A stretch of DNA of 64,000 nucleotides, from NCBI GenBank assembly GCA_022393335.1, contig JAJEKB010020635.1:793559-857558 (forward strand), read 5' to 3'. Under the pieces are notes generated by a model that was given only the letters and a program-made list of their open reading frames with translations, ran no database searches and was not told where the DNA came from. Positions 33,572 through 45,654 of the stretch are shown piece after piece; the first letter of the stretch is position 1; each line of letters opens with the position of its first letter. This DNA comes from Macrotrachela quadricornifera (taxonomy: Eukaryota > Rotifera > Eurotatoria > Philodinida > Philodinidae). The position numbers and the translations under genes were made by a program.

Positions 33572-34609
33572 ATTGCTCTTATGATTAATCGAGCAGCAAT
33601 ATAATGTGATCGAATAAATGTATTTCTATGTTTATTGCTTTTATACAAGGCAATAGAAAGAAAAAAATATCAAGAATTTACACGCACGTATTTCGGAATG
33701 AAGTGGCTGATATATGTAAACGACGAAGAAGAAGGTCATAGCTTAGTTGAAAAGAATATTAACTTTTATGATGTCAAAATGACAGCTATTGAAGAAAAAA
33801 AATCGAAAGTAAAATATTGATACTCTCTTAGGAAGTACGTCATTAGCAATTTATAATAGCATTAAAGCTAGTGGTACTCTGCACTGAAATAGTGCTGAGG
33901 GTCAATGATTTGACGAGTACGGTTTTTATGATTTCGTTTCTATTAAACATTTTTACACGTTCGTTTTCTGAACTGGGTTGATTATTAGCAGTTATAGCTA
34001 TAGTCCATAGACTTAGAATGCTTGAAATGTAGATTAGATGAATGATCTACAATGTGTATAGATCTTTATCAAATAATTTAAAAGTTAATTTAACTCCAAT
34101 TGTTTTTTTTTAACTAATTCACGAAAGAAAACTAATAAAGTCTTTGTTTAAATTTAAAATATTTTTCATATTGATTAAAACATCGAAAATGACTTTTTTT
34201 TTCTTTATCTTACTTTTGCTCTCTTGATTTCATTTGATGTAAGTTATAACGTACGATGACGACAAATCATTTTCTCTCAACAAACATTTTCTTTTTCTAT
34301 TCTATAAAGAAGATTTCTTTACTTTTCAACGTTAATATTTACCTTTTTGTTTTCTTGTTTATCAAGAAGTTCTATCATTCATTTGAAAAATCTTTCTAAT
34401 GAATCTATTTATGAAACTTTTAATCTTCTCGTCTTTTTCAAGTATATGAAATTTTTTATAATTTCAATATTCGATTTCAAAATCTTCTTATATATTTAAC
34501 TTATTAAATAAAAATTCAAACTTTATCGGTATTAAAATCAACTTATCACCGTTATTATAAATAAATTATTACCACAAAGAAATTCAATCCTATTCAATAT
34601 TTCGTTTTA
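33572..34609. other. No gene recognised
   Basis: AT-rich upstream region of the STEAP gene. The 61-codon frame at 33635-33820 has no recognisable feature. F-box-family similarity may start near the right end. Confidence 0.4.
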
Positions 34610-35390
34610 AACAGTATGCAAATTCTAAATGATTTCAATAGTCTCTTATCGTCTATTCTTTATCTTAATTATTTATCGATTAATTTTCCATATTATTCGT
34701 CCGTTAAGTCAATGCAGTAATATTCATCTGTGTTAAAGCATTTAATGCATGTTTCTTTAAGCGGTCCAGATATTCCTTCATTCAATCAATTTGAATCAAT
34801 GTGTTAATCTTTTTTCAATAAAATTCAAGTATTATATATGTTATCTTGTCATAATGGAAAATATTTAGACGTCGATTAATGGCAAAGATTAATTTTATCT
34901 CATATACCATATTTACGTATTTTTTATACATTAAATTGAGCTAAGGATATTTTTAGTTTTATTACTATAGTGAATAAATTTAATTCCTCATTTTGATCTA
35001 AATAACAATAGTTTTTTGATTATCATATTGATTAAAAACGACGTGAAACCTCTCGCAGTTTCCATTTAATATATTCATTCATATAGGTGAATATAATTTC
35101 ATTTGTTTTGTATTTTATTTTATTTTTTCTGTTAAGACAAAAAAATAATATATGTTATATGAAGAAAAAGACAAAAATATGAATCTTAATGATCTAAAAA
35201 TGGTCACGAGATCTGTTCAATATATTGAAATTCGAAGTGAAATAGCAATGATTCATTGTCAAAATTATTTTCCAAATGTTACTGAACTGATTTTTTTATT
35301 AAGCACTGCTGAACAAAGTAAAAATCTTCTTTAAATCAACTTACTAAATTATCTAATCTTTATACAGTTGAAATTGGATATGCTTTTTTT
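34610..35390 (+). pseudogene. Decayed F-box/LRR-family gene
   Basis: Pieces of one protein family appear in order but in different frames separated by stops: LLSSILYLNYLSINFP (about 34640-34690), HVSLSGPDIPSFNQFESM (34748-34801), SVQYIEIRS and NYFPNVTELIF (35210-35300), and NQLTKLSNLYTVEIGY (about 35333-35382). I recognise this order from bdelloid F-box proteins with degenerate LRRs, which read roughly DIPSFxxFESM, then VKHIxIRS, then FPNVxxLxF. No F-box itself remains, and at least three frame changes are needed. It is therefore an inactive copy. Confidence 0.6.
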
Positions 35391-36725
35391 GTAAGAATTC
35401 AGATTTAATATCAATTCAGGAAAGTAATGCTTTTCGATTAGTAAAAGCAGAGAATTTTTTTTTGAATAGTACTCATTACAAATAAAATATGATATTAATG
35501 ACTATAAAACGTATTTATGGTGGTAAAATTGTTGTCAAAAAGATTTTTTATTCTGAACTACTTAGTTTTTTCAAATAAATGAGTAAATGATTATTATTAA
35601 TTTAAAAAAAAAGCAAAACCTTCTGATAAGATCCAGTGTAAAAGGTTGTACAATTTCCCTGAGAGCGACTGTTTACATTGGGAATAAGATCGTTTTGTTT
35701 TGCGTGACGAATTTATTTTCTTGTTTCTTTGATCAAAGAAGAAGGTCATAATGCAGAGTCAATATTGAATAAATCTATAGCATATTTTCAAGCATCTTTT
35801 CTTATTCATTCTAATATGACTTGTGAGAAATACATACGATCTACTTAACGAAACAATAAGTGGAATAATTAAGGAATGATCTTTATTAACATACTTACGG
35901 CTATTTATCTCCTACTAATGATAATTTGAATACAATTATTAAAAATGGATTGAAAAGAAAATATTTATTTTGTCAAATTTATGTAACAAAAAAAATGAAT
36001 CATTTTCTTGAATATTTACTGGTGACTGTATACAAGTAAATATAACACCCAGGTTCACAATTTCGATATTGAATCCGATTGGATCCTATAGGATTCGATG
36101 CTTTTTGTCGGATTTCGATAGAGCCCGATATCTGGTTCGATCGGATCCGACTCTTGGATTAGTCAACCTGGGATAAGGAAGACAATTGCAGATACGAGAT
36201 TAATCAGCAAAGAAATAGCATAATTAATAACTATCAAAAGATTTTGCTGTCAAAATAAACACTGAAGATTCAAAAGTTTATATTAACTCAAACTGCATGG
36301 CGAGTTGGATTGTTCTGTGACAGATCTTCCCTGAAAAGATTGTAGTCATAGAATACAACTCATGGATGTATTTCAATTCTTAGTAATTGCATCAAAATAA
36401 AACTACAATGAAAGATTCTTTGAATAGGATGTATACAGATGCACGAGAGAATGACGCAGGTTAAATAATATGAAGAAAGATCTTTACTGAAACACAAATG
36501 GCAATTGTAATCACTTAATCTTGCCCTTTCACTTGTTTTGTACACGAGAAAAATAATCCAATATTTTTTTAGTAAATCATCAAGATTAAAGTATGTCACT
36601 GAAGAAAGACCTACATGATAATGGATTAATATGAATATTCTCCTCTTTGATGGGGACATTTATATAGAGTTATTTAGTGAGTGTAAGAAGAATATAACGT
36701 TCCAGCTTTTTTAGATCAAAAATAT
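35391..36725. other. No gene recognised
   Basis: AT-rich spacer. Around 36065-36170 a run of GGATCC/GATTCGAT/CGGATTTCGAT-like words forms a diverged simple repeat resembling one near 13555-13605. Confidence 0.4.
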
Positions 36726-37692
36726 ATGATCATGCAGCTTCAACTTATTTATATTTGTACATTTTGCGTCATCGGTAAGTAAAATATAGACCTCTAGTAG
36801 TTTTTTAAACTTTCTACGCCTTCGCCTAAGTGAACAACATTAAAGCACGAGCCTTAACTGCTGGTGGATCTATTTCGATATGTCTTTCGTGTCCGAAATT
36901 GAACGTATAATTATGCGACATGTGCTCATGTATTTGTATATTTTAGCAACATATGGCAAACATTCGATCATTTCAGTCATCGGTAATAATGAGATTAGTG
37001 ATCGTCGATTGGATAATCTTCACAATCATCATCAGAAGCATCATTCGACAGGCTCTGTCACTGGTCATAAGATCGACGATTTGTCTTTCAGACAACAATT
37101 GCATCACAGCGATGGCCGCACCTTGAAGTCTATTGCTCATTGGAAAAATGACGATAATCATAATATTTCAATGTCCTCATTTAAAGAATTAAACTATCGC
37201 ATAGCCGACAGATTACTTAAGAAAATAAACCGAGAGAAACAAAAAGAAGAACAGGAAATAGAAAAAGAAGACAAGGAAAAGGAGAAAGAAGAGAAGAAGA
37301 GACAGAAGGAAGAGGAAAAGGAGGCAAAGGAGAAAGAAAAAGAAGAGAAGAAGAGACAGAAAGAGAAGGAGAAAGAAGAGAAGAAGAGGCAGAAAGAGGA
37401 GGAAAAGGAAGAGAAGAAGAGACAGAAAGAGAAGGAAAAGGAAGCAAAAGAGAAGGAGAAAGAAGAGAAGAAGAAACAGAAAGAGGAGGAACAGGAAGCG
37501 AAGGAGAAGGAGAAAGAAGAGAAGAGGAAACAGAAAGAGGAGGATAAGGAAGCAAAAGCGAAGGAAAAAGAAGAGAAGAAGAAACAGAAAGAGGAGGAAA
37601 AGGAAGCGAAGGAGAAGGAGAAAGAAGAGAAGAAGAGACAGAAGGACGAGGAGAAGAAGAAACAAAAGGATAAAGAAAAAAAGAAAATATAG
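36726..37692 (+). CDS. Secreted Lys/Glu-rich repeat protein
   Basis: Two exons, 36726-36774 and 36947-37692, joined in phase 1 across a GTAAGT...TTTTAG intron, encode 264 residues. Exon 1 gives a signal peptide (MIMQLQLIYICTFCVI) that continues into ATYGKHS of exon 2. The next 90 residues are His/Asp-rich (HNHHQKHH). The C-terminal 150 residues are an almost pure Lys/Glu/Gln/Arg repeat (KEKEEKKRQKE-type units with some KEAKEKEKEEK) that should form a long charged single helix or coiled coil. I prefer this start over the in-frame ATG at 36880 because it supplies the signal peptide and a clean splice pair. The repeat probably varies in length between alleles. No family assigned; an extracellular or secretory-pathway structural role is a guess. 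Confidence 0.6.
37213..37685 (+). repeat. Coding minisatellite and polypurine tract
   Basis: About 470 bp consist almost entirely of A and G on the plus strand, built from 15-45 bp units such as AAAGAAGAGAAGAAGAGACAG. Such a long purine-pyrimidine asymmetry can form triplex DNA and also opens long artefactual frames on the opposite strand. Confidence 0.85.
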
Positions 37693-40086
37693 ATTGTTGT
37701 TTTTTGTCACAATGAATTTGTATTAGTTTTTTGGACACGGTACATGACCAAATGCAGTAGAATTCATTTTGAGTAAAACGGTACAAATAAAAACATAAAA
37801 ACTGTTATTAATATAGGCCTGAAAATGATCATCTGGCCGTTTATAAAAGTCGCGCTTGTTGGCGCTGCACGTATTGCCAATAACTTGAAACTAATTTGTA
37901 TTTACACTTCCAGAGGCAACTTGGCCAAATTGCATAGGAGAAATACAGTTGTATTTGTTGGATGGGAGAGTATGATACGTACGGAACAGTGTCTTTTAGA
38001 CGACATTAAAATCAGCAAGAACTGAGATGAAAAGAATTGGAAGAAGTAGACTGATGGTGGGCTTCATTTTTGCCAATATGTCTCTAATTAAAGAGTGAAC
38101 ATGAGATTTGAGATAAAAGGAGGCATATATAAGATATGTCATTAGTTGCGAACCAGAAAATGATAAATTTAAAGAGAAACTGTAAAAAAGAATCATGAAA
38201 TTTGTATACCTAGACAGCTGATCGTCGCATCCATAATTTTGGCAGGCTCATCTGCTCAGTTATGTTAGCTATATGGTCAACAAACAGAACCCACTGGCTC
38301 ACTTAATCTTTGACGAAAAAGCAAATTTTGATAAATATATTAATCTTTTAAACAGTCTTCATGAATATATCAGTTCTTAAAAATATACTTGCATTGTCTT
38401 CGAGAACAGTCGAAGTCCTGGATTATGGATATGCTCTCTGGTTTGGCCACTGGTTGGGTGTTGACCTGACCATATGAGATGATACTTCCAAGCATTATCT
38501 TCATTTTGAGACGTTGAAGAATCCAAATTGATTTACTCTTTAGAAATGATGAGACTTTTACAAGACGTCTTCTGAAAGTACCAAAATCAGATATTTTGCA
38601 TTGTTTTCAAGGTTTCACCCTGAACATAAATAATTCAATTTTTTGAATATGTTAGTCACATAGATCCGATCATTTTACACATGAATATGTGTTTCGTATC
38701 AAGGCGAAACGTTTCTGTCAATCAAGATAGAACGTATAAGCAAATGATACACTAATTTGACTCGTTCTCCATCTCATTTTGCATGCAGAATGATCCGAAA
38801 TAGAAGTAGTCTCTATCTGATTAGTTGTCTGAATTATTTGAACATATTTCGAACATAGATTGTTGGAATCAAATGTTTTAGGCTTTCCAGGGTGGAATTA
38901 TAAGGTGTTGAAAACTAATATTATCAGTATCCTCTATTATACTCTGTATATATGTTTCGAGTAACTGCAATGAGACAACTAATACTCGTCGCTGCGACTC
39001 GTTTAACTCTCGACTGAATATAGTCTACTCATTAACTATCGTTTCTCATCGAATTTGACATTGGAAACTATTGCTGAAGAAACATACAAATACAAAAAGC
39101 TATGCATTATTGTTATAGACGAGCCCTTTCAATAATATACAGTTTTTTTGCATGTGTGTATTTGTTCAGCGATATTTCTGACTCTAGAATTCAATGAGAA
39201 GCAATAGATATTGAGTAGATTGTATTCAATCGAGCGTTACTTGTTCTTAATGAATATTAAAACAAATAAAGAAGGTTTATTCATTATTTAATGATTCAAC
39301 ACATCACCCTTCTATGGAGAAAAAAGGATTTCATAGGCAATGGAATACGACGATTACTGTTATATTTGTCTGATGTGGTATTTTTAAAAAGCATTGACCA
39401 AATACAGATTGGTTACGTTTTATTTTATTCCAGGCTATAATAAACATACAATCGCATAATTAATTATAATGAATATGACGAAATTTGAATGCAAATTAGG
39501 GGTTTGTTTAGAAAAAACATATTAAATCTAATTTATTACGTATTTTTCCATTTGATGAGATCTTACAAACACTCAAGTGTATATATATTTTAAGTCGTTT
39601 CACACCATACTATCAACTGTTACGGAATAACATTTTAACAGATTCAACGTACATAACACAAACTATAACTCTCTATTGTTATGTTATGCATTAAACGTAG
39701 CTATACATTTTTCTCCAAAGTTGATAGTTTGATATCAACTAGAATATTTCAAACTTTCTTTTCTGTATAGTAAGTTTCTGATCAAAACAACATCAAATCT
39801 AGCTCTCTTTTAAGTACAGTGCATAATTCAATACTTCTATAACTACTAAAATGTAGTTCATACCATTCTAAAAAATTAATATTTAAAGTATTAGGACCGG
39901 AAAATCTGGTATTAAATGGAATCTGAGCTATGTAGACACATTATCAGTACTAGTTTGAATTCAGTAATGAAAAGTTCCTTTGCTTAAATTCATTGCATTA
40001 AAAAAACTTCGCAATTAGAATTACCAATAGTAATTCAACATTGAGAAGATCTGACTAGCTGAAGTTTGAGCATCCAGAGTTAATAT
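37693..40086. other. No gene recognised
   Basis: AT-rich spacer. Frames at 37825-38025 and 37996-38196 lack domains and splice context. No repeat or RNA gene identified. Confidence 0.45.
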
Positions 40087-41009
40087 ACGGTTGGAAATAA
40101 TATTATACTAGGGAGTACCACCTATAATTTCCAATAGAAGAGGTAATGAATTTTATATGTAGTGAAAACTCATCAAAAATGAAGTTTATTGGTATTAAAT
40201 AGTAAGGATTGTGCAAACTTGTTAATATTGAACTTAAAATACTTTCCGAAATTTTATCCTTTGTTGCAGTAGGATACAAAAATGGAATGTATTTTTCTTG
40301 GATATTTTCACATGATTCGATAGCCCACGTCGAACTCTATAAACGGGATATATGAAAAAACTTTTAAACAGAGTTGTTGGATTAAAACTCATTGAAAACT
40401 GTCTAAAGAATGTACCAAAAGAAATACCCATTTTTCACATTTTTTTAAGGAAAAAAAATGGTTTTTTACACTAAATTCAGCTATTTTCCATTAGTGTCCT
40501 TGTATAAGATGTTTGGAAACATACTCATTTGATGCAGCTTTTCACCTTGTATCGAATGAAAATATTTTGAAACACCTGAAATAGTAAAAATAATCAGAAA
40601 AGGGTAATTTTGTTGAAATTTTCAGTGGTTTTTCTTCCATGTCAAAAAGATGACTTTTTTAAACATTTTAAAGATTTTTCAAACGGTTTTTCGAATTTTT
40701 TATCACAAAAAATTTTTGTATATACAGTTTTATAGAGCTCGATGAAGTTGATCAAACCACGTGAAAATAACCAAGAAAAACATATTATTCCATTTTTGAA
40801 TCACTGACACCTTACTTTTCTACTACAAAAAAAGAAATATAAAATTTTGGAAAGTATTTTAAGTACGATATTAAAAAGTCTGCATAATCTTTACTATTTA
40901 GTATCAATAAACCTCATTTTTCATGAGCTTTCATTTAATATAAAATTCATTATCTCTTCGACTGAAAATTATAGGCGACATCCTCTAGATTAATATTATT
41001 TCCAACCGT
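40087..41009. mobile_element. Long foldback element with about 310-bp arms
   Basis: The left arm (40087-about 40400) and right arm (about 40690-41009) are imperfect inverted repeats through their length. They share ACGGTTGGAAATAATATTA at the tips and TAATGAATTTTATAT, TTAAAATACTTTCC and TTTTTCTTGG(A/T)TATTTTCAC inside. The unique centre is about 290 bp. No transposase, and no clear flanking duplication. Confidence 0.75.
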
Positions 41010-41830
41010 GTACTGGTATACGGTAGAAGCAAATGTTAGTAGTCACTGAACAGTGTCTTAATATCAAACATTTGCCAACATTGTCATTAAATAGTATTAA
41101 TAGATAATTCAAATACTATTATTATTACTTGTAGATCAAATATTATTCTTTGAAAAAATCTATTGAATAGAGATGATTTTAACAAGTAACAAATAATCTC
41201 ATAAATATATATTGAATAATTGTACAGCAGCTAAATAAACATAGCAACCAATTTGTGTATCGTGACTGTCTGTAAGGGAAGATGCAGGGAGCAGGAGAGC
41301 CACAAAACTTTGACTTAAAATTTACACTCACATTTATCATATGTGAGTTCCACAAAATCATCTAAATTGATTGAGTAGAACAAAAATTATTGATCAAGTA
41401 CAACTAAAGTCACGTTCGTACCAAAAAGTTGTAATTCACTTATATTTTTGTTCATCAAAATACGTACAACTTTTCTTTAGTTGATGAAAAATAGTATATA
41501 TGCGAGTTGATGTTTTATTTGAGAATAAATGGTGATAATACATGTCAGCATATAAAACTTATGAGTACTGCGAGAAAAGAAGATTAAAATAAATGGATTA
41601 AAAGAAACTAAAATCATAGGAGGACATACAACCAGAAAACTGAAAAATACGACTGTTTAGCAAGTATTCAAACCATAATAACACAGAAAAACTCACGTCA
41701 TCAGTCGAATTTAATTGAGGATAATATAAAAAACTTGTGCACACATTCAAAAGTTTTATAAAGAAAAAGAGAAATTTGTCATGAAATTTAAAGTAAATCA
41801 AAAGTCACATAATAAGCATTATTTCAGTGC
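41010..41830. other. No gene recognised
   Basis: 3' flank of the M35 protease gene; AT-rich, no supported frame. Confidence 0.4.
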
Positions 41831-42883
41831 TTATTGATTCTCAGTAAAATATTGATAGTTGTCGGCATTTTTGAGTGCTTGGGCAGGATTATTCCTGGCT
41901 AAAGCTTTGCATTTAGTTTGACCGTACGCATAATCTGTAGTGCCAGCCACGACTGTAAAATGAGAAGTTTCATGAATTAACGTGCCACCCATAGAATCAC
42001 TACCTGTCGTTGACGATAACCAGAATTCAGGACACAGGTTTATCTTATAAGGCATATTCGCATAAACCCATGCGTATACGCCCGAATCATAACATGCACA
42101 GTTGAATGTCATGGGCTTAGTATTGAAGACCGAATTAATGTTGATAAAATTCGTTCTCAATTGTGCCACACTGCTCGCTGAATACGTGCCAAACCAAGTG
42201 GTGTAACGCGTCGCACTCCAGAAGCTGACTAAATTCAGATACTGTATAGAGCTACTAGAATAACTTATACCCGATTTGATTGCACCAACAATTGAAGATT
42301 GTTGACTTGATGAACAGCCCTGGTAAGTATTTACAGTCGATTTGATGTGTGTATTGATTTGGGCGCCTTTTTCGATCACCTCATTCCGATGGGCTTCGGC
42401 AATTAATTCGACGTGGTTAGACTTCAAAATCGCGTTGTGAGACGCACTCGTTGATCTATCTTCAGATGGAAGGTGCAAAGGGCCACAATCGAATTTGAAT
42501 CGAACGGTATATTCGTCAGTTTCATTCATGTTATACGCTGCAGACAATTCAACGTTAGTATTCAAATTCATGCCAACTTTCAGGGGAATCATATCCTCAG
42601 CTATGGGCACACGTCGTTTGACTAATGGACCGACATATTCGACATGTTTGCCATTTCGTAAAACGTGGAAAAGTGGATCAGATAATTTGTGATTGGGTAC
42701 GCACCATTTGTAAATGAAAAGAGTACGAGAGCCCGTATTCTTAAATTTTAGAGCAACGTTCACACCTTGGTTCGAACTGAAACGCGAGTGCGTTGGCGCA
42801 ACCTCGACCTCCAAGTCCTGTGTATGGACATGAGTCACCATAACAACTGTTATGACGTAGACAACAATCCAATGCTGTTGCAT
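41831..42883 (-). CDS. Secreted M35-family zinc endopeptidase (deuterolysin/peptidyl-Lys type)
   Basis: Intronless 350-residue frame with a signal peptide (MQQHWIVVYVITVVMVTHVHT), a roughly 150-residue beta-rich propeptide and a C-terminal catalytic domain. The aspzincin signature is complete. HETSH at 304-308 gives the two zinc-binding histidines and the catalytic Glu. The following GTTD motif at 314-317 gives the third ligand, Asp317, and is followed by YAYG as in fungal and bacterial peptidyl-Lys metalloendopeptidases. Cysteines such as those in CACYD and CPEFW are placed as in that group. It should be secreted and activated by removal of the propeptide. The local base composition is visibly less AT-rich than the flanks, and the gene has no introns. 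Both fit acquisition from a fungus or bacterium, which remains an inference. The substrate is unknown. Confidence 0.88.
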   Translation of the reverse strand: MQQHWIVVYVITVVMVTHVHTQDLEVEVAPTHSRFSSNQGVNVALKFKNTGSRTLFIYKWCVPNHKLSDPLFHVLRNGKHVEYVGPLVKRRVPIAEDMIPLKVGMNLNTNVELSAAYNMNETDEYTVRFKFDCGPLHLPSEDRSTSASHNAILKSNHVELIAEAHRNEVIEKGAQINTHIKSTVNTYQGCSSSQQSSIVGAIKSGISYSSSSIQYLNLVSFWSATRYTTWFGTYSASSVAQLRTNFININSVFNTKPMTFNCACYDSGVYAWVYANMPYKINLCPEFWLSSTTGSDSMGGTLIHETSHFTVVAGTTDYAYGQTKCKALARNNPAQALKNADNYQYFTENQ

Positions 42884-43768
42884 TGTTACTGATTCTTGTT
42901 CTGTAAATTACCTGTGTGCTTCTACTTCGATGTATGAGCAGACAAAACGTACAATAGAACCTTGCTGTCTAAAAAGCAAGTCAGAAAGATTACTGTCACA
43001 GTGAGATGATATTTTTTATATCATTCAAATCTAGGAACTCGCAAATGTCTATCGTCGGATATAGTGCACGCTGTTATATCGACAATATGAGAGGTAGAGA
43101 ATCATTGGTCTCAGTATATCGATCAGTGTAACTATTTATGATTGACGTAATTAGTAAGTGATTAACATGTTCATAACAAACCTTGGTCCGTCCATCAACT
43201 TTTGTGCTATGAAAACATTCAAATCTACATGAAAGTGGCAAGCTTGCAAAATGATTTTGTTGCTCAAAAAATGTGTTCTGTCATCGTAATGCTCTCAACT
43301 CAAAGAACATTCAGATGCTTGGAAATTAGTTCTTTTCACGTTCTTGTTCCTTCACAATTGCATGAAGCATGATTAATCGAATTGACTATGCTAATGGCAA
43401 CTAGCAAATTAATTTTAACAAAAAAAAGCGGCCACTTAGCCGGAAGTTTTCTGAAAAGCGATTAATTGACGCATAAGGCAATTATCAGAAACTAACCTCA
43501 CCAATAACGGTGACAGATCGCAGAACTTCATATGAGCCGCCCACCAAAATTCATTATGGACCGGCCCAAACTTTTCCAATGTGAACTTCAGACATAGCTG
43601 TCCGAGCAAATGGTCGGATCGTACAATGCGATTTGTAATGTTAAATATATGATATATTTCTGTAACACATAGATGGTTTTTCACGCCCAAGTTACAAATA
43701 TCAACAGAGTGAGAAATTTCTTTTTCAATTCTCGGATGCTGCTAAATTTTTGTTTTTTCAAGCCAATA
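42884..43768. other. No gene recognised
   Basis: A comparatively GC-rich patch at 43436-43690 has an 84-codon minus-strand frame with no recognised domain and no clear splice sites. Otherwise featureless. Confidence 0.35.
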
Positions 43769-45009
43769 CAGGTGTTTGCAGAAAACTTGCACAAAATGAA
43801 TTTTTTTACAGCTGTTTTCTCTACTAATATAAGTGATCAGAAAAGTCATTTTTTGGGAACTAAATCCTCGACAGATATACCACACAATATATATATATAG
43901 AAGTGTGATTTCTTTCCTTTTCGATAACGAAATAAAAGAAATTTTATCGAAAATGTACTACAATTTCGTACCGCCATCAACTATTAGTCGTCATCTTCAT
44001 GAATATGGTGATAAAAATGTTTTACTTTAATCAACTATATGTTAACATTGGATGAAAAAGAAAGACGTGTGTAATGGGGGGAAAATTCATAATAATGATG
44101 ATTTTACTAATACAATATTTACAGATAAATCTTCATTTCAGCTTTTTCGGAATACTGTCGGTCGGTGGACGAAAATTCGTAATTAAGAATTGAAATTCTC
44201 CTCTAATAAATGTGAAAGGTGTATTGATCTGTCACACGTTCGTATGCAATCTCGATGGTCCGTACTATGCTGACATTCTTGAAGATTATCTTCTTCCAAT
44301 TGGTAGATATAAGTAACAAAAGAAAATAACGTAACCCCATTTGTTTATTCTTTCGTTTTAGACTAATTTGGTGAAAACTGGTGTCTTCAGCAGGATAATG
44401 ATTTCAAACACAAGGGTAATATTTGTGAACAACTTATCGATGAAAATGTACCGGAGTTATTAGATTGAGCATCTAATAGTTCGGATGCAAATCCAACGGA
44501 GAACTTATGGTCGATAGTGAAATGCAATGTCGAAAGACGAAAATATGTAAATACTGATGAACTCGAACTTTTTTGACTGAGGAATTCAACAATATTGATA
44601 CTAATGTTGTAAAAAATTGTGTAATGTCTATGAGAAAACGATGTTTATCTCTTATTGATTGTAAAGGTAAATGAATAAATATTGAACTAGATAATATTTG
44701 ATATAACTCGTTATAGGCTATCAATTTCAATACGAAATGATCGAAGAGGACTCCTATGTAATCAACATTTTTTAGATGAAAATGGCAAAAAATGTTGAAA
44801 TTTTGAGTATAACTATTTTGTTGCGCCCAAGGAAAAGGAATGTTTGTCTCATTTTTCTTCTTAAAGTATACAGATGGAATATCAAATTATAGTGTCTGCA
44901 GTACTCGTTGAGGGCTGTCCACCACAGTATAGAATAATTCGAAAAGCGTACTTATATATATAGAAGATGATATTTGTAGAAGTTATGTAAGTTTTTTTGC
45001 AAGCGCCTG
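43769..45009 (+). mobile_element. Full-length Tc1-type element, inactive
   Basis: A 1241-bp element flanked by TA on both sides (43767-43768 and 45010-45011). Terminal inverted repeats read CAGGTGTTTGCAGAAAACTT at the left and, reversed, CAGGCGCTTGCAAAAAAACT at the right. Size, TA target duplication, CAGG tips and the internal D34E transposase remnant identify the Tc1 family. Confidence 0.88.
43915..44675 (+). pseudogene. Tc1 transposase remnant (D34E)
   Basis: A helix-turn-helix-like piece (PPSTISRHLHEYGDKN) is followed by three catalytic blocks: FTDKSSF (Asp at 44124), WCLQQDNDFKH (Asp at 44394) and NPTENLWSIVK (Glu at 44499). The last two acidic residues are 35 codons apart, which is D34E. 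The reading frame is broken by several stops (including TGA in the block after ENVPELLD) and by frame changes, so no active transposase is made. Confidence 0.85.
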
Positions 45010-45654
45010 TATGTGTCATCAAATGTCCTTTATCTTAACCTATTCATTATGTTGTCAATTGAAGTAGCCATTAAAGAAAGAAAAAGAACAACCGTTGATC
45101 CTCTGACGACTTCGATTATTTGATCCACATAATTTAATGTACATTTCTATACACCTAACTGATTCAAATAATGAAGTAAGCAGCATTACACAAGTAAATG
45201 AAGATAACTTAATTCAAACATGTATCACAAAGTATTTCATTCTATTACGGAACAAAAATGATCAGTATAAAACAGAATCAATAAAACAATTATCACTCAA
45301 TTTGTTTGTCACGGTTTTCATATATAAACAGTATCCAATTAGAATACGGATCACATACTAATCGTATTTTGCTGTGAATCAGGTCAATGCTTTATAGCTG
45401 TATCGTCGCCGCCATACGCATGATCGTATTTTAATCGTATATACACTTTTATCCAACCGTATACGATGTGAGTCTCCTTCAGATTATTCATTCTATACAC
45501 GCATTGACTGGTATAACACTCTGTGAGCGTACAGATATGCATAATCTGAAGAAACATCAAAGGTGATATGTATCATTGTATTCACATACACCTCTCGTGT
45601 ATGAGACTAGAGGGACTTCGACTTATCTCTCTCATCGTAAATAAAGAAATATAT
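45010..45654. other. No gene recognised
   Basis: AT-rich spacer. The 74-codon frame at 45137-45361 is unsupported. Confidence 0.4.

Noticed and set aside
37213..37786. Two long minus-strand frames rich in Leu/Phe and Ser/Pro
   Set aside because: They are the complement of the polypurine Lys/Glu repeat; the plus-strand frame has a signal-peptide exon and valid splicing.
43436..43690. GC-richer 84-codon minus-strand frame
   Set aside because: Looked protein-like but no recognised motif, start or splice partner.
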